Below, piece after piece: positions 16,378 to 24,360 of a stretch of 41,576 nt of DNA (position 1 is its first letter; each line of letters starts with the position of its first letter). This stretch comes from Myxococcales bacterium (lineage in GTDB: Bacteria > Myxococcota_A > Bradymonadia > UBA7976 > UBA1532). Both the position numbers and the translations under genes were made by a program. The stretch spans positions 1 to 41,576 of the forward strand of contig SHZC01000016.1 in assembly GCA_009692505.1 (NCBI GenBank), written 5' to 3'. The notes beneath the pieces are model-generated. The model was not told the origin of the DNA. It made no database searches and was given only the letters and a program-made list of their open reading frames with translations.

Positions 16378-16890
16378 GTGCAGCATGGAATCGCGACGGT
16401 CGGCCCCCCCCCCCCAAGTCCCCCAAGCCCCCAAGTCCCCCAAGTCCCCCAAGCCCGCAGAGCCCGCTCTGGCGGAGCCTTTGGCCGTGACGTGAAGCTG
16501 CTCTCCGGTGGCAACCCACAGATCGCGAAGGGCGACGGCGACGGTCCGGTGCAGGCGTACATCGCCGCGATGCCCGGCTGGAAGAGCGGGGTTGGGTCCT
16601 GGCTCGATGCGGTCATCGTGCGGAGCGTGCCGCAGGTGCGGAAGGCCGTGAAGTGGAACTCGCCGTTCTATGGCATCGAGGGCCAAGGCTTTTTCCTGGG
16701 GATCCACACGTTCACCAGCTACGTGAAGATCGCCTTCTTTCGCGGCACGTCGCTGGAGCCGCTGCCGCCCGGTTCGAGCAAGACCCCGGAGACGCGCTAC
16801 TTCAACATCTACGAACACGACGTGCTCGATGAGGTCCAGATGGCGGCCTGGGTGAGGCAGGCCTCTGAGCTGCCGGGCTGGATCCCCTAA
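16378..16890 (+). CDS. DUF1801 domain protein (YdhG-like)
   Basis: Small soluble protein of the DUF1801 family, function not established. The family core runs from VQAYIAAMPGW through VPQVRKAVKWNSPFYGI, FFLGIHTFTSYVKIAFF and the C-terminal YFNIYEHDVLDEVQMAAWVRQA. Family members are about 115-140 aa. The open frame starts with GTG at 16378, giving 170 aa with a Pro-rich tract from the microsatellite. The GTG at 16492 gives 132 aa and is the more likely real start. An ATG at 16385 is out of frame with the domain because of the C run; one extra C would restore it. There is no operon partner. Start uncertain, identity of the domain fairly sure. Confidence 0.75.
   Translation: MQHGIATVGPPPPSPPSPQVPQVPQARRARSGGAFGRDVKLLSGGNPQIAKGDGDGPVQAYIAAMPGWKSGVGSWLDAVIVRSVPQVRKAVKWNSPFYGIEGQGFFLGIHTFTSYVKIAFFRGTSLEPLPPGSSKTPETRYFNIYEHDVLDEVQMAAWVRQASELPGWIP
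16404..16455. repeat. 12-base C run followed by an imperfect 9-bp microsatellite
   Basis: Twelve C (16404-16415) are followed by about five imperfect copies of AAGTCCCCC/AAGCCCCC. The array lies inside the 5' part of the DUF1801 open frame and encodes PPPP then PSPQVPQVPQ-like sequence. Such arrays change length readily. Confidence 0.85.
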
Positions 16891-16974
16891 GCCAAGGGCA
16901 CGAGGCCGCACTGGCCGCCCCGTTCGGGGGGGCGTGGGCCGCTGCCCCGGACCCTGCCTCGACCTCTTGGGGGG

Positions 16975-18210
16975 GTGACGGCGCGCGCGAGGCTGGCCTA
17001 CGATTCAACGCTCGTGACGCCCCTGACCCGCTCGGCTCCCCCGGCTCTCGTGACCGCTGACCCACATCAACCGCCCGTGCCCCGGCACAGCGCGGCGCCC
17101 GGCTGGGACTGGCGGCGGGCCGAGGTCCGGTTTCTGACCGAAGCCGAGCTCAAACGCTTCGGCCGAGTGGAAGGCCCCCTCCACGAGACCCTCGCGGCCC
17201 TCGCCCGACTCCAGACCGACGTCCTCGCTTTTCCCGACCACCTCGCTGGCCTCGGCGTGGAGACCGCCGAGGGCTCGACGTTTTGGACGGCGAGCCTCTT
17301 GGACGCGGACGGCGATCCGACGTTTGAGATTCGCGAGCGGGTCTCCGGGCGGGAGATGGCCGCGCGCGCCAACCGCGAGGTCGAAGACGGCGAGCCCCGT
17401 GAGCGATGGTCCCACGACGATCACCGCCGGGCGAACCACCGGGTCTTGGACCTCACAGGTGGCCGACTCAGCTCCGTCAACGTCTCTGGCCCTTGGGATG
17501 ACCTCCCGCTCGCGCTCGACCGCATCCGCGACGGGGGGCTTCTTGACGCTACGGCCCGCGCCGACTTCGAGGCTCGAGGACACCTTGAGCCGCGCCGCCC
17601 AGACGACCCGTCCAGGACCGTCTGCGCGGCTTCGAGCTCACCGAAGCGGACCTGCGCCGGTGCGTCGCGCAGAAGGCCTGCACGCTCTCGGAGTTGGCTG
17701 CGGCCACGGGTGCTTCGACCCAGTGTGGAGCCTGCACTTCACGCGTCTTGGGCCTCGTCGGTGAGCCGGGCGGCAGACCCATGCGCCTCGTCACGTCACC
17801 CGTCATGTCGCCCGTCATGTCAACGAGCCCCCCCCTCCGTGCGGTCGTTTACCTTCGAGCCGGTCGACGGCAAGCCACTCCGAGCCAGCCGCTGCGGTCA
17901 ACACGTGCTCGTCTCGGCCCTTGTCGACGGCGAGTGGCTCAGCCGACCCTATACCCTGACGAGCGGACCCCAAGAGACTCGCACCCGAGAGGTAACCGTC
18001 AAGCTCGATGAGCACGGTGCCTTGACGCGATGGCTCTTCACGGCCGCGGACGAGGCGAGCGACGTCCGACGCCAAGGGCGCGGCGATCGAGGCGATCGTA
18101 AGAGCTCATAAGGGCGCGACGTTCTACCTCTGCGGCAAGCCCGAGTTCGAGGCTCACGCCTTGGCCCTCTTGCGCGAGCGGGGGTACGTGAGCGGTCCAT
18201 CCACGTTGAG
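16975..18210 (+). pseudogene. Broken flavin/[2Fe-2S] oxidoreductase with a deleted NAD-binding domain
   Basis: Several frames together spell one redox protein. Segment 1 (to about 17590) is an unrecognised domain (WDWRRAEVRFLTEAELKRFG). Segment 2 (about 17620-17830) resembles a BFD-like iron-sulfur domain (FELTEADLRRC, then TLSELAAATGASTQCGAC), though its first Cys pair is unclear. Segment 3 (17830-18065) is a ferredoxin-reductase FAD domain with SRPYTLTS. Segment 4 (about 18068-18190) is the very end of the NAD domain (FYLCGKPEFEAHALALLRERG). The roughly 90 residues that should lie between segments 3 and 4 are absent. Frameshifts occur near 17600, near 17830 at an 8-base C run, near 18066 and near 18190. 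Segment 4 leads on to SIHVELFTDADRP, in frame with the membrane part that follows, so both were probably one protein. Confidence 0.6.
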
Positions 18211-18765
18211 TTGTTCACGGACGCCGATCGCCCGGCTGTTGATTCGCACGCGGGGCCACCCACTCGGCCTCGAACCGTCGCGGACCGTCGGGCCTTGGCC
18301 ATCGGTCTCGCGCTGCTCGCCCTTTGGGTCCTGCAGTCCGAGGCCTCCCTCCCGATCCCCGAGCTCGACGCCCTGCAGAAGGACGAGACCTTTCGGCGGC
18401 TCAGCGGTACAAGCCTGCTGGTCTTCCTCGGCGCACAGTGGGTCCTCCCCTTCTCGCGGCTCACCGGGCGTTTCGAGGCGGCGCGACGAACCCTACCTCT
18501 GCACCGTCTGGTCGGTCTACTCGCCGCGCCGCTGATCTTCCTGCACACCCGGCACCTCGGCTACGGCCTGCTCGCCCTCCTGCCCTCGATCTTCCTCACC
18601 AACGCGCTCGTGGGGCTCTGCGATCAGCGTGTTCTCCCTCAGCGTCGGCTCCGAGAGCGGTACGCCCGACCCTGGCTCGGCGTGCACATCGTGCTCGCGT
18701 GCCTGACGATGGGGCTCGCGCTGGCCCATCTCTATCTCGTCTTCGCCTACCAGCGGGCGGCGTGA
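18211..18765 (+). CDS. Ferric-reductase-like membrane domain (heme-binding)
   Basis: An intact 184-aa reading frame from a TTG at 18211. It has about five hydrophobic helices (ALAIGLALLALWVLQ, GTSLLVFLGAQWVLP, LVGLLAAPLIFLH, LLALLPSIFLTNALVG, GVHIVLACLTMGLALAHLYLVF). His residues in paired helices (LHRLVG, FLHTRH, GVHIV, LAHLY) fit heme ligands of ferric-reductase-like or cytochrome b-like domains. The few residues upstream in the same frame (VRERSIHVE) are the natural end of the reductase domain. This is therefore probably the C-terminal half of a fused reductase rather than a separate gene. Its TGA overlaps the GTG of the cytochrome gene (GTGA). Confidence 0.65.
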   Translation: MFTDADRPAVDSHAGPPTRPRTVADRRALAIGLALLALWVLQSEASLPIPELDALQKDETFRRLSGTSLLVFLGAQWVLPFSRLTGRFEAARRTLPLHRLVGLLAAPLIFLHTRHLGYGLLALLPSIFLTNALVGLCDQRVLPQRRLRERYARPWLGVHIVLACLTMGLALAHLYLVFAYQRAA

Positions 18766-19105
18766 GCTCGGTCCTCTATCGGCTGAGCGCGGCTGCCCTA
18801 TCAACGGTGCTGATAGAAACCCATCGACCCGGTTCCTCGATCCGCAGTTCGAGAAGCAGCGTTCGGAGCTCGGCCCCCATCGTTGCGTCTCCTGCCACCT
18901 CGAACACACGGGCCGCCGCGTGGAGAACGACGGCACGTTTTGTGTGAGCTGCCTTCGCTGCCACGGCAACCACCTCGACCCGACACCGCTCAGGCCCGAC
19001 GACGCCGTCTCGCGCGAGGCCGTGCCCGACGACCTCGGCGGCGGTCAGAATATCTACGGCGCGGACACCCGTTACCCCTCACACCCGGAGCGCCCGACTC
19101 CATGA
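18762..19105 (+). pseudogene. Frameshifted small c-type cytochrome
   Basis: Starts with GTG at 18762, overlapping the previous stop (GTGA). The first frame gives an export-like N-terminus (SSVLYRLSAAALSTVLIE). A second frame continues from about 18815 (NPSTRFLDPQFEKQRSELG) into two heme-binding motifs, CVSCHLEH and CLRCHGNH (the latter within CVSCLRCH), and stops at 19105, overlapping the next ATG by 4 bp. One indel between 18810 and 18830 separates signal and heme part. The heme part resembles periplasmic cytochrome c3/c7-type domains. It would pass electrons between the membrane reductase and the DUF3365 protein. Confidence 0.6.
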
Positions 19106-19745
19106 CCCGCCGGACCTACGTCCTGACCGTGCTCACGCTCGTCGCGTCGTGCATCTACCTCTTCGTCGACGCCCCGCCGCCGCTCGACTCCGAACGCGAG
19201 GTGGGAGCCGGGCAGCGCACCTTCGCCATCGAGGAGGTGCTGCGGACGGTGGCGGCCGAGAACGCCGCGATCCGCGCGATGTTCACCGCGGAGATCGTGG
19301 GAGAGGGTCCGGCGCGTGGCCTGGTCTTCAACGAGCGATGGCGGGAGACGACGATGAACGCCGGGCCGTTGCCCGCGCTCTTTCTTCGGACGACGGCCGA
19401 GCACATCGCGCGCTCCGACCTCCCGCTCGGCTTCTTTCTCGGGTCGCCGATGGCCATCGCGAAGGCCAATTCGTTTCAAGGTCAACAGGCCGAGCGGTTC
19501 GAGGTCGTAGCTCGCGACCGCGCGCCCGTGTTTTTTCTGGATGAGACGACGGGCCGCCACACGGCGATGTTCCCAGACTTAGCCTCGGTGCCGGCCTGCG
19601 TGAGCTGCCACAATGAACACCCGGACTCGGCGCTCTTTGGCCCAAAGACGGCGACTTCCTGCCGAGCGAGGCGGTCTTCATGGACGAGTTCGAACGCCGC
19701 GTGGGGCCCTCTACGCTGCGTCGGGTGCTAGACCCCGGCCCCTAA
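19102..19745 (+). pseudogene. DUF3365 (Tll0287-like) heme protein, frameshifted near its end
   Basis: The ATG at 19102 overlaps the cytochrome stop (ATGA). An N-terminal membrane anchor (VLTVLTLVASCIYLFV) is followed by a DUF3365-like domain (RTVAAENAAIRAMFTAEIV, FNERWRETTMNAGPLPALFLR, SPMAIAKANSF) and a heme motif CVSCHNEHPDS (Cys166-His170). This domain is a periplasmic heme sensor or electron carrier. After about 19635 the frame becomes Arg/Ser-rich. Another frame continues WPKDGDFLPSEAVFMDEFERR and GPSTLRRVLDPGP and stops at 19745, just before a terminator hairpin. A single indel therefore truncates about 35 residues. The heme part is intact and could still be made. Confidence 0.65.
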
Positions 19746-19746
19746 A

Positions 19747-19766
19747 GGCCGATCCGGACATCGGCC
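19747..19766. terminator. Hairpin exactly between two convergent stop codons
   Basis: GGCCGAT (19747-19753) and ATCGGCC (19760-19766) pair perfectly around a 6-base loop. The hairpin fills the gap between the DUF3365 stop (19745) and the peptidase stop (19767), and CCTAAAGGCC repeats on both sides of it. Position suggests a bidirectional terminator; T runs are lacking. Confidence 0.55.
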
Positions 19767-21125
19767 CTAAAGGCCGGGGGGGGCGCCCGTCGACAAGAGC
19801 CAGAGGGTGGCCAAGTCGCTCGGATCGAAGCCTGTCGAGTCCTCGATGAGGTCGAGGAGATCAGGTACGCCCGCGGCCGAAGCCCCACCGTGGCGTCGAT
19901 ACAGCTCGGCGAGCGTGGCATCGAGCGCGGCTCGCCCGACCTCGGCCTCGACCGCACGCAGAAAAAACGCGCCCCGGTAATAGACGGCGAGCGACCACAG
20001 CGGGTGCTCGGCGATGGAGATCGCATTGCAGGTGTCGGGCAGCCAGGCGACGGTGTCGTCCCCGGTCTCGATCATCTCCAGCAGCTCAGTTCCAAAGACC
20101 TGCCACAGAGCCGCGCCAGCTGTCGGCCCGTCAACGGCCTCGATCGCCCGCGCCGCCAAGTACGTCGAGGTGCCTTCGGAGAGCACGAAGTCCTCCCAAC
20201 AGGCCATTCGAACCGCGCCGCCAAACCACCCGTGGGCGGCCTCATGGGCGTGCGTGTAGGGGTCGCCGATCTGCCCGTCGTCGATGTGCCAGAACGGGTG
20301 ATGCTCCAGGCCCCCGAAGTCGCCCGGACCCCAGTCCACCGCGACGGACGCCACGGTCTTACCGTAGAGGTAGTCGCCGAGGGTCTGCTCCAAGAACGCG
20401 AAGTACTCCGGGAGTCTCGAAGCCCCCGTCAACGCGGCGGCACGCGTCGCACTTGTGAAATATACGCCGACCTCGGTCCCGGAGGGCGTCGTGCCGAGCG
20501 GCTCGTACAGATAAGGCCCAACGGCGATTCCGAGTTGGTAGGCGGGCGCCGCGGCGGGCACCTCGCGGGGGTAGACCGCCGTCTGACCCTCGGGCACACC
20601 CAAGACCTCGAGGCTAAAAGTGGTCCCATCGGCCGGAGCGGAGTGGCACGGGAAGAGGTTGCCGCAGTGGTCCGGCCACAGGAACGTGAACCCCGGCGTG
20701 GCGTCCCACCCATCAAAGTGGCCGTGCTTCGAGAACCCATACTCGATGATGAGCTTCGTCGTCCGAGAGGTGACATCGACGACGAGGTGACCTTCGGCGG
20801 AGCGGCTGTGGCCCACGACGGTCCCGCTCGAGGTCGACACGGCGTCGATCCGGAGATCACCGACCTCGAAGGTAGGCGGCAGCGATCCGGTTTCCAGAGT
20901 CAGGGTCGCTCGGCCCGTCCGCGTCGTAAGATCGAGCACGAGGTCCGTCGAGACGATGCCGCGAGAAGCACTCGTCGAAGCGGGCGTCGCGACGTCTGAC
21001 TTTCCGGGCACGCTCGGCGTCGCGGTGGCCGGAAGAGGCGAGTCTGCGGTCGACGCGTCGTCGCCGCCGCACGAGGCGACTATGAGCGCGACGAACACGA
21101 ACCGTGAGCCTCGAAGGCTGGCCAT
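19767..21125 (-). CDS. M1-type (gluzincin) metallopeptidase lipoprotein
   Basis: Zinc metallopeptidase of 452 aa, anchored as a lipoprotein (FVALIVASCGG, lipid Cys19). A Ser/Thr/Pro/Ala-rich spacer (about 22-55) precedes a beta domain like that of M1 aminopeptidases, then the catalytic domain with HEAAHGWFGG (His294, Glu295, His298) and third ligand Glu317 in LSEGTSTYLA. The spacing is exactly the HEXXH-x18-E of family M1. Unlike true aminopeptidases, I do not see a clear GxMEN exopeptidase motif; GGLEHHPFWH stands where it would be. The substrate is therefore uncertain. It is transcribed divergently from the N-acetyltransferase gene and probably trims peptides at the cell surface. Confidence 0.85.
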   Translation of the reverse strand: MASLRGSRFVFVALIVASCGGDDASTADSPLPATATPSVPGKSDVATPASTSASRGIVSTDLVLDLTTRTGRATLTLETGSLPPTFEVGDLRIDAVSTSSGTVVGHSRSAEGHLVVDVTSRTTKLIIEYGFSKHGHFDGWDATPGFTFLWPDHCGNLFPCHSAPADGTTFSLEVLGVPEGQTAVYPREVPAAAPAYQLGIAVGPYLYEPLGTTPSGTEVGVYFTSATRAAALTGASRLPEYFAFLEQTLGDYLYGKTVASVAVDWGPGDFGGLEHHPFWHIDDGQIGDPYTHAHEAAHGWFGGAVRMACWEDFVLSEGTSTYLAARAIEAVDGPTAGAALWQVFGTELLEMIETGDDTVAWLPDTCNAISIAEHPLWSLAVYYRGAFFLRAVEAEVGRAALDATLAELYRRHGGASAAGVPDLLDLIEDSTGFDPSDLATLWLLSTGAPPGL

Positions 21126-21275
21126 TGGGTTTAACCTCTAGAGTCGGGGAACCGGAGTCTCGCCGGGTCCACGTGACATCGCAAGCGCGGGTCTGGAGAT
21201 CCGGCCCCGTTGCCGTCGCGGGCCGTGCCTGCCACGGTGCGCCACGACGACGCGAAGTTGGAGCCGGCAGAGGCA

Positions 21276-22106
21276 ATGGACACAGGCGAACTTGGGCCCG
21301 CGCTGCGGGAGCGGGTGCTCTCGCGGCTCGGATTCTCGGAAGGCCCGAGCGTCGACCTCGAGGGTCTGAAGCAGGTCTACCGAGCCTGGTGCGGGGCGGT
21401 CCCGTTCGACAACGCCCGCAAGCTCCTCCACGTCAGGCAGTCGCTGCCCGGGGTCTTGCCCGGTGACGAGCCGGGGGACTTCTTCGAGGCGTGGCTGAGA
21501 CACGGCTGCGGCGGCACCTGCTGGGCGGGGAACGGCGCTCTGTATGAGTTGCTCTCGAGCCTCGGTTTTCAGGTCCGCCGAGGCCTCGCCACCATGCTCT
21601 CCTCGCCCAACGCGCCCCCGGGTCACGGCACGGTGTGCGTGAGCTTCGAGAACGACCGCTACCTCGTCGACGCCTCGATGCTGCACGGGGCGCCGCTCCG
21701 TCTTGACGACATCGGGGCCACCTCGGTGGAAGAGCGCGCTTGGGGTCTGACGTGCGGACGTCGAGATGGGCGGTTCCACATCCCCTGGCGCCCGCTACAT
21801 CGGCCCGCGGGGTTCGACTGTCGCATCGAGCACTTCGACGCGACGCGCGCGGAGTTCCGCGACCGGCACGAGGCCACGCGAGGCTTCAGCCCCTTCAACT
21901 TCTCGCTCACTGCACGGCTCAACGTGGGTCAGGCCGTGCTGGGGCTCGCGTTCGGGAGACGGGTCGAACTGCGGAGCACGGGCGGCGCCTCCGAGCGCGA
22001 CCTCACGCCCGTCGAGCGGATGTCCCTGCTCGTCGACGACCTCGGCTTCAGCGAGTCGCTCGTCTCGATGATCCCTACCGATCTGCCGACCCCGCCGCGA
22101 CCGTGA
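21276..22106 (+). CDS. Arylamine N-acetyltransferase family protein
   Basis: Cytosolic acyltransferase of 276 aa related to NAT, which moves an acyl group from CoA to an amine through a Cys thioester. The triad is visible: Cys82 in HGCGGTCWAGN (the RGGxCxExN region), His117 in PPGHGTVCVSF and Asp132 in RYLVDASM. The GGTCWAGN wording differs from classical RGGYCFELN, so it is a divergent member. Related enzymes make amide bonds in natural-product pathways. The ATG at 21276 matches the normal NAT start; the frame stays open back to a TTG at 21210. It converges on the CheX-like gene with a 19-bp gap. Confidence 0.8.
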   Translation: MDTGELGPALRERVLSRLGFSEGPSVDLEGLKQVYRAWCGAVPFDNARKLLHVRQSLPGVLPGDEPGDFFEAWLRHGCGGTCWAGNGALYELLSSLGFQVRRGLATMLSSPNAPPGHGTVCVSFENDRYLVDASMLHGAPLRLDDIGATSVEERAWGLTCGRRDGRFHIPWRPLHRPAGFDCRIEHFDATRAEFRDRHEATRGFSPFNFSLTARLNVGQAVLGLAFGRRVELRSTGGASERDLTPVERMSLLVDDLGFSESLVSMIPTDLPTPPRP

Positions 22107-22125
22107 ACGGCACGTCGCTCCGCCT

Positions 22126-22654
22126 TCACTGACCCGGCGGCAACCCGGGCGCGGAGGTGGAGCTGACGACCGCGCGCACGAGGTCGCCGTTGTCCATCAC
22201 GTCCTGGATACGCCCGACCGCGCACGCGGTCAGCATCGTTCCCGTCGATACGATGAGGAGGCCCGTGGGCGCCTTGATGTCCTGGGCGATGACCATGCGC
22301 TCCCGAAGCTGGTTGACGGGGATGAAACGCGCCCGAACCTCGACGGCGAGGCAGCGCACGGACAGCGTGACTCCAGGGAAGCGGAACCCCCAGACCCGAC
22401 GGCCATCGCCCGGTCCAAACGACGCGCCCATGGCCGGCAGGCTCATGGCGAACGCCAGATTCTCCGCGAGGGCGGCGCGTTTGACCGCGCCCGCCACGCA
22501 GTTCGCGATCTCCCGAAGCGCGTCGCTCACCAGCTCGGAGGCGACGGGGCTCCCGAAGAGGTGGGTGCAGAGCTGTGGGGTCGAGGCCATCCACGGGCAG
22601 CACCACTGAAATCTCGGAGGTCAGGCCCGACACCAAGGGGTCGCAGGACTCCAT
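22126..22654 (-). pseudogene. CheX-like chemotaxis phosphatase, one frameshift
   Basis: One frame gives the N-terminus from ATG 22654 (ESCDPLVSGLTSEISVVLPV). After a single indel near 22590 a second frame gives the rest (SPVASELVSDALREIANCVAG and onward to GLPPGQ). The segment LREIANCVAG matches the ExxN signature helix of CheC/CheX phosphatases, which dephosphorylate CheY-type receivers. Coding character extends upstream of the ATG (AELEGVLGVEM) to the previous stop at 22694. It is last in the kinase-peroxidase-receiver block. The first 22 residues in the second frame (starting at 22590) have a possible ATG too, so a shortened 154-aa protein could still be produced. Confidence 0.65.
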
Positions 22655-22693
22655 CTCGACACCCAGGACGCCCTCGAGCTCCGCGCGGCAGAT

Positions 22694-23076
22694 CTACTTG
22701 AGGTTGAGTCGAGCGCCCACGGTCTCAGCGGTGATCGGCTGGGCGGTCTCGCTCACATGGGCCCATTGCATGACGCGGAGCAGGCCCTCTGCGCGTCCGA
22801 TGATCTCGTCGAAGGTCGCCGTGCGGCGCATGACATCGTCGGCACCGGCCGCCCAAGCCTGCTCAGATGTAGATCCGGTAGCCGTGCCTCACCTCACGCA
22901 GCCCGCGGATGAGGGCCCAAGGTTGACGCCCGGTAAAGTCGGGGTCGACGATGGCCACATCCGGGTGGGCCGACGCCGCGATCGTGAGCGCGCCTGCTGG
23001 GGCCGTCGGCGCAGAGCTTCATTCGATCAGTCGGACGGCTCTCCGCCACGAGGATCTGCAGGACGACGTCAGCCAT
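22694..23076 (-). pseudogene. Frameshifted receiver-domain protein
   Basis: Starts ATG 23076 inside the end of the upstream CheY fragment. Three frames in sequence spell a receiver of about 125 aa: DVVLQILVAESRPTDRMKL, then GALTIAASAHPDVAIVDPDF and PWALIRGLREVRHGYRIYI, then EQAWAAGADDVMRRTATFDE and GRAEGLLRVMQWAHVSE. IVDPD is the likely phosphoacceptor strand, but the conserved Lys of the fifth strand is not apparent, so even the parent was atypical. Indels lie near 23010 and 22868. The stop at 22694 is followed at once by the CheX-like sequence. Confidence 0.6.
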
Positions 23077-23251
23077 GAACGAGCCCCTTAATCGCCGCCA
23101 GCAAGAGCTCTGGCTTATAGGGTTTCATCAGCCAGCCCTTCGAGCCGAGCTGCTTCGATGCGCCAAGGACGCGGCCCCGCCCCTTTTCGCAGAGGTCAGA
23201 CACCTCGTTAATTGAAGCGAGAACATCCCGAGAGCCCCTCGTCGTCGACAC
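23069..23251 (-). pseudogene. CheY fragment (C-terminal third only)
   Basis: The frame from GTG 23251 to 23069 ends with SKQLGSKGWLMKPYKPELLL then AAIKGLVHG, the last strand and helix of a CheY receiver with the conserved Lys-Pro pair. The phosphoacceptor half is missing; only about 45 bp separate the frame from the end of the peroxidase gene. The first 30 residues (RGSRDVLASINEVSD) have no receiver character. A 5' deletion of the gene is the simplest reading. The stop overlaps the start of the next receiver gene. Confidence 0.6.
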
Positions 23252-23295
23252 GCTGGGGGTTTGCCCAGACGACGGATCTCGATTGACCCGGGGTC

Positions 23296-24360
23296 TCAGA
23301 GGGACTTGCCTCGAAACCCGCCCGTGAGCGACTCAAGAAACGCGACGATATCATCGACCTCCTCGACCGAGAGATCACGGCCGAGTTGGTAGCGCGCCAT
23401 TACGCGAACGGCCGCCGGTAGGTTGGGCGTCATCCCGTCGTGAAAATACGGCGCCGTCCGAGCGACGTTTCTCAGGCTCGGCACCTTGAAGACGTGCCGA
23501 TCGCTCTCACGTTTGGTCACCGCGAATCGACCGTCGTCGGCCTCCTTGAGGTTGCCGCGGTCGGCAAAGTAATCCCCCATCACGCCGAACTTCTGGTGCT
23601 TATTTCCGCCGATGCCGCGGCCCTGATGGCAGGCCACGCAGCCGTAGTCGACGAAGCGCTTCAAGCCCCGCTGAGCCACGGCCGACAACGCGGTCCTGTC
23701 CCCCTTCAGGTAGCGGTCGAAGGGCGAAGGCGTCAGGAGCTCGCGCTCAAACGCGGCGATGGCGCTGCGGACATTGGCCTCCGTCGCTCCGTCGCTGAAG
23801 ACCGCCTCGAAGCGCGCGACGATCGCCGCGTCGCTGTTGAGCTTAAGCATGATCTGCTGCCAGTTGGAGCCCATCTCACCCGCGGCGTTGGGCGGAACGT
23901 TGACCTGCGCCTCGAGCGTCGCGGCCCGTCCGTCCCAGAATTGCACGAAGTTGAGCGAGGAGTTGAACACCATCGGCGCGTTGCTCCCGCCCACCTGCTG
24001 TCGAATCCCCACGGAGGCGACGCGCCCGTCCATCCCCGCCGTGGAGATGTCATGGCAGGTCGAACAAGAGACAGTGTCATCATCAGACAATCGTTTGTCG
24101 TGAAACAGATCGTCGCCGAGCGCGACCAAGCGGGGGTCCTGCTTGGGGACCGGCGGCAGCGCGGTGAACGCCGACGCACCCTCGGTCTCACGTTCTGCCA
24201 CACCCTCCGCCCCGACCCCGGGAGACGCCCCAGAGAGCGGCAGGGCAGATTCATCTACGCAGCCGCCGAGCAGCACCGCGCTCAGGATGCTCGAGACCCA
24301 GATGAGGCCACCGCCGAAGATGGGACGTCTATGCATGGTCGTACTCCGGGTCGTGCTCAT
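23296..24360 (-). CDS. Di-heme cytochrome c peroxidase (CCP/MauG family) lipoprotein
   Basis: A 354-aa c-type cytochrome of the bacterial peroxidase family, which reduces hydrogen peroxide in the periplasm with electrons from small cytochromes. It has a lipoprotein signal (ILSAVLLGGCVDE, Cys34) and two heme motifs, CSTCH (Cys99-His103) and CVACH (Cys241-His245). Family segments are intact, such as LGDDLFHDKRLS, NAPMVFNSSLN, FWDGRAATLEAQ, KVPSLRNVARTAPYFHDG and YQLGRDLS. The ATG at 24360 overlaps the stop of the CheA-like kinase (ATGA), so the two are translationally coupled, which is unusual for this enzyme. Receiver and CheX-like sequences follow within 45 bp. Confidence 0.93.
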   Translation of the reverse strand: MSTTRSTTMHRRPIFGGGLIWVSSILSAVLLGGCVDESALPLSGASPGVGAEGVAERETEGASAFTALPPVPKQDPRLVALGDDLFHDKRLSDDDTVSCSTCHDISTAGMDGRVASVGIRQQVGGSNAPMVFNSSLNFVQFWDGRAATLEAQVNVPPNAAGEMGSNWQQIMLKLNSDAAIVARFEAVFSDGATEANVRSAIAAFERELLTPSPFDRYLKGDRTALSAVAQRGLKRFVDYGCVACHQGRGIGGNKHQKFGVMGDYFADRGNLKEADDGRFAVTKRESDRHVFKVPSLRNVARTAPYFHDGMTPNLPAAVRVMARYQLGRDLSVEEVDDIVAFLESLTGGFRGKSL

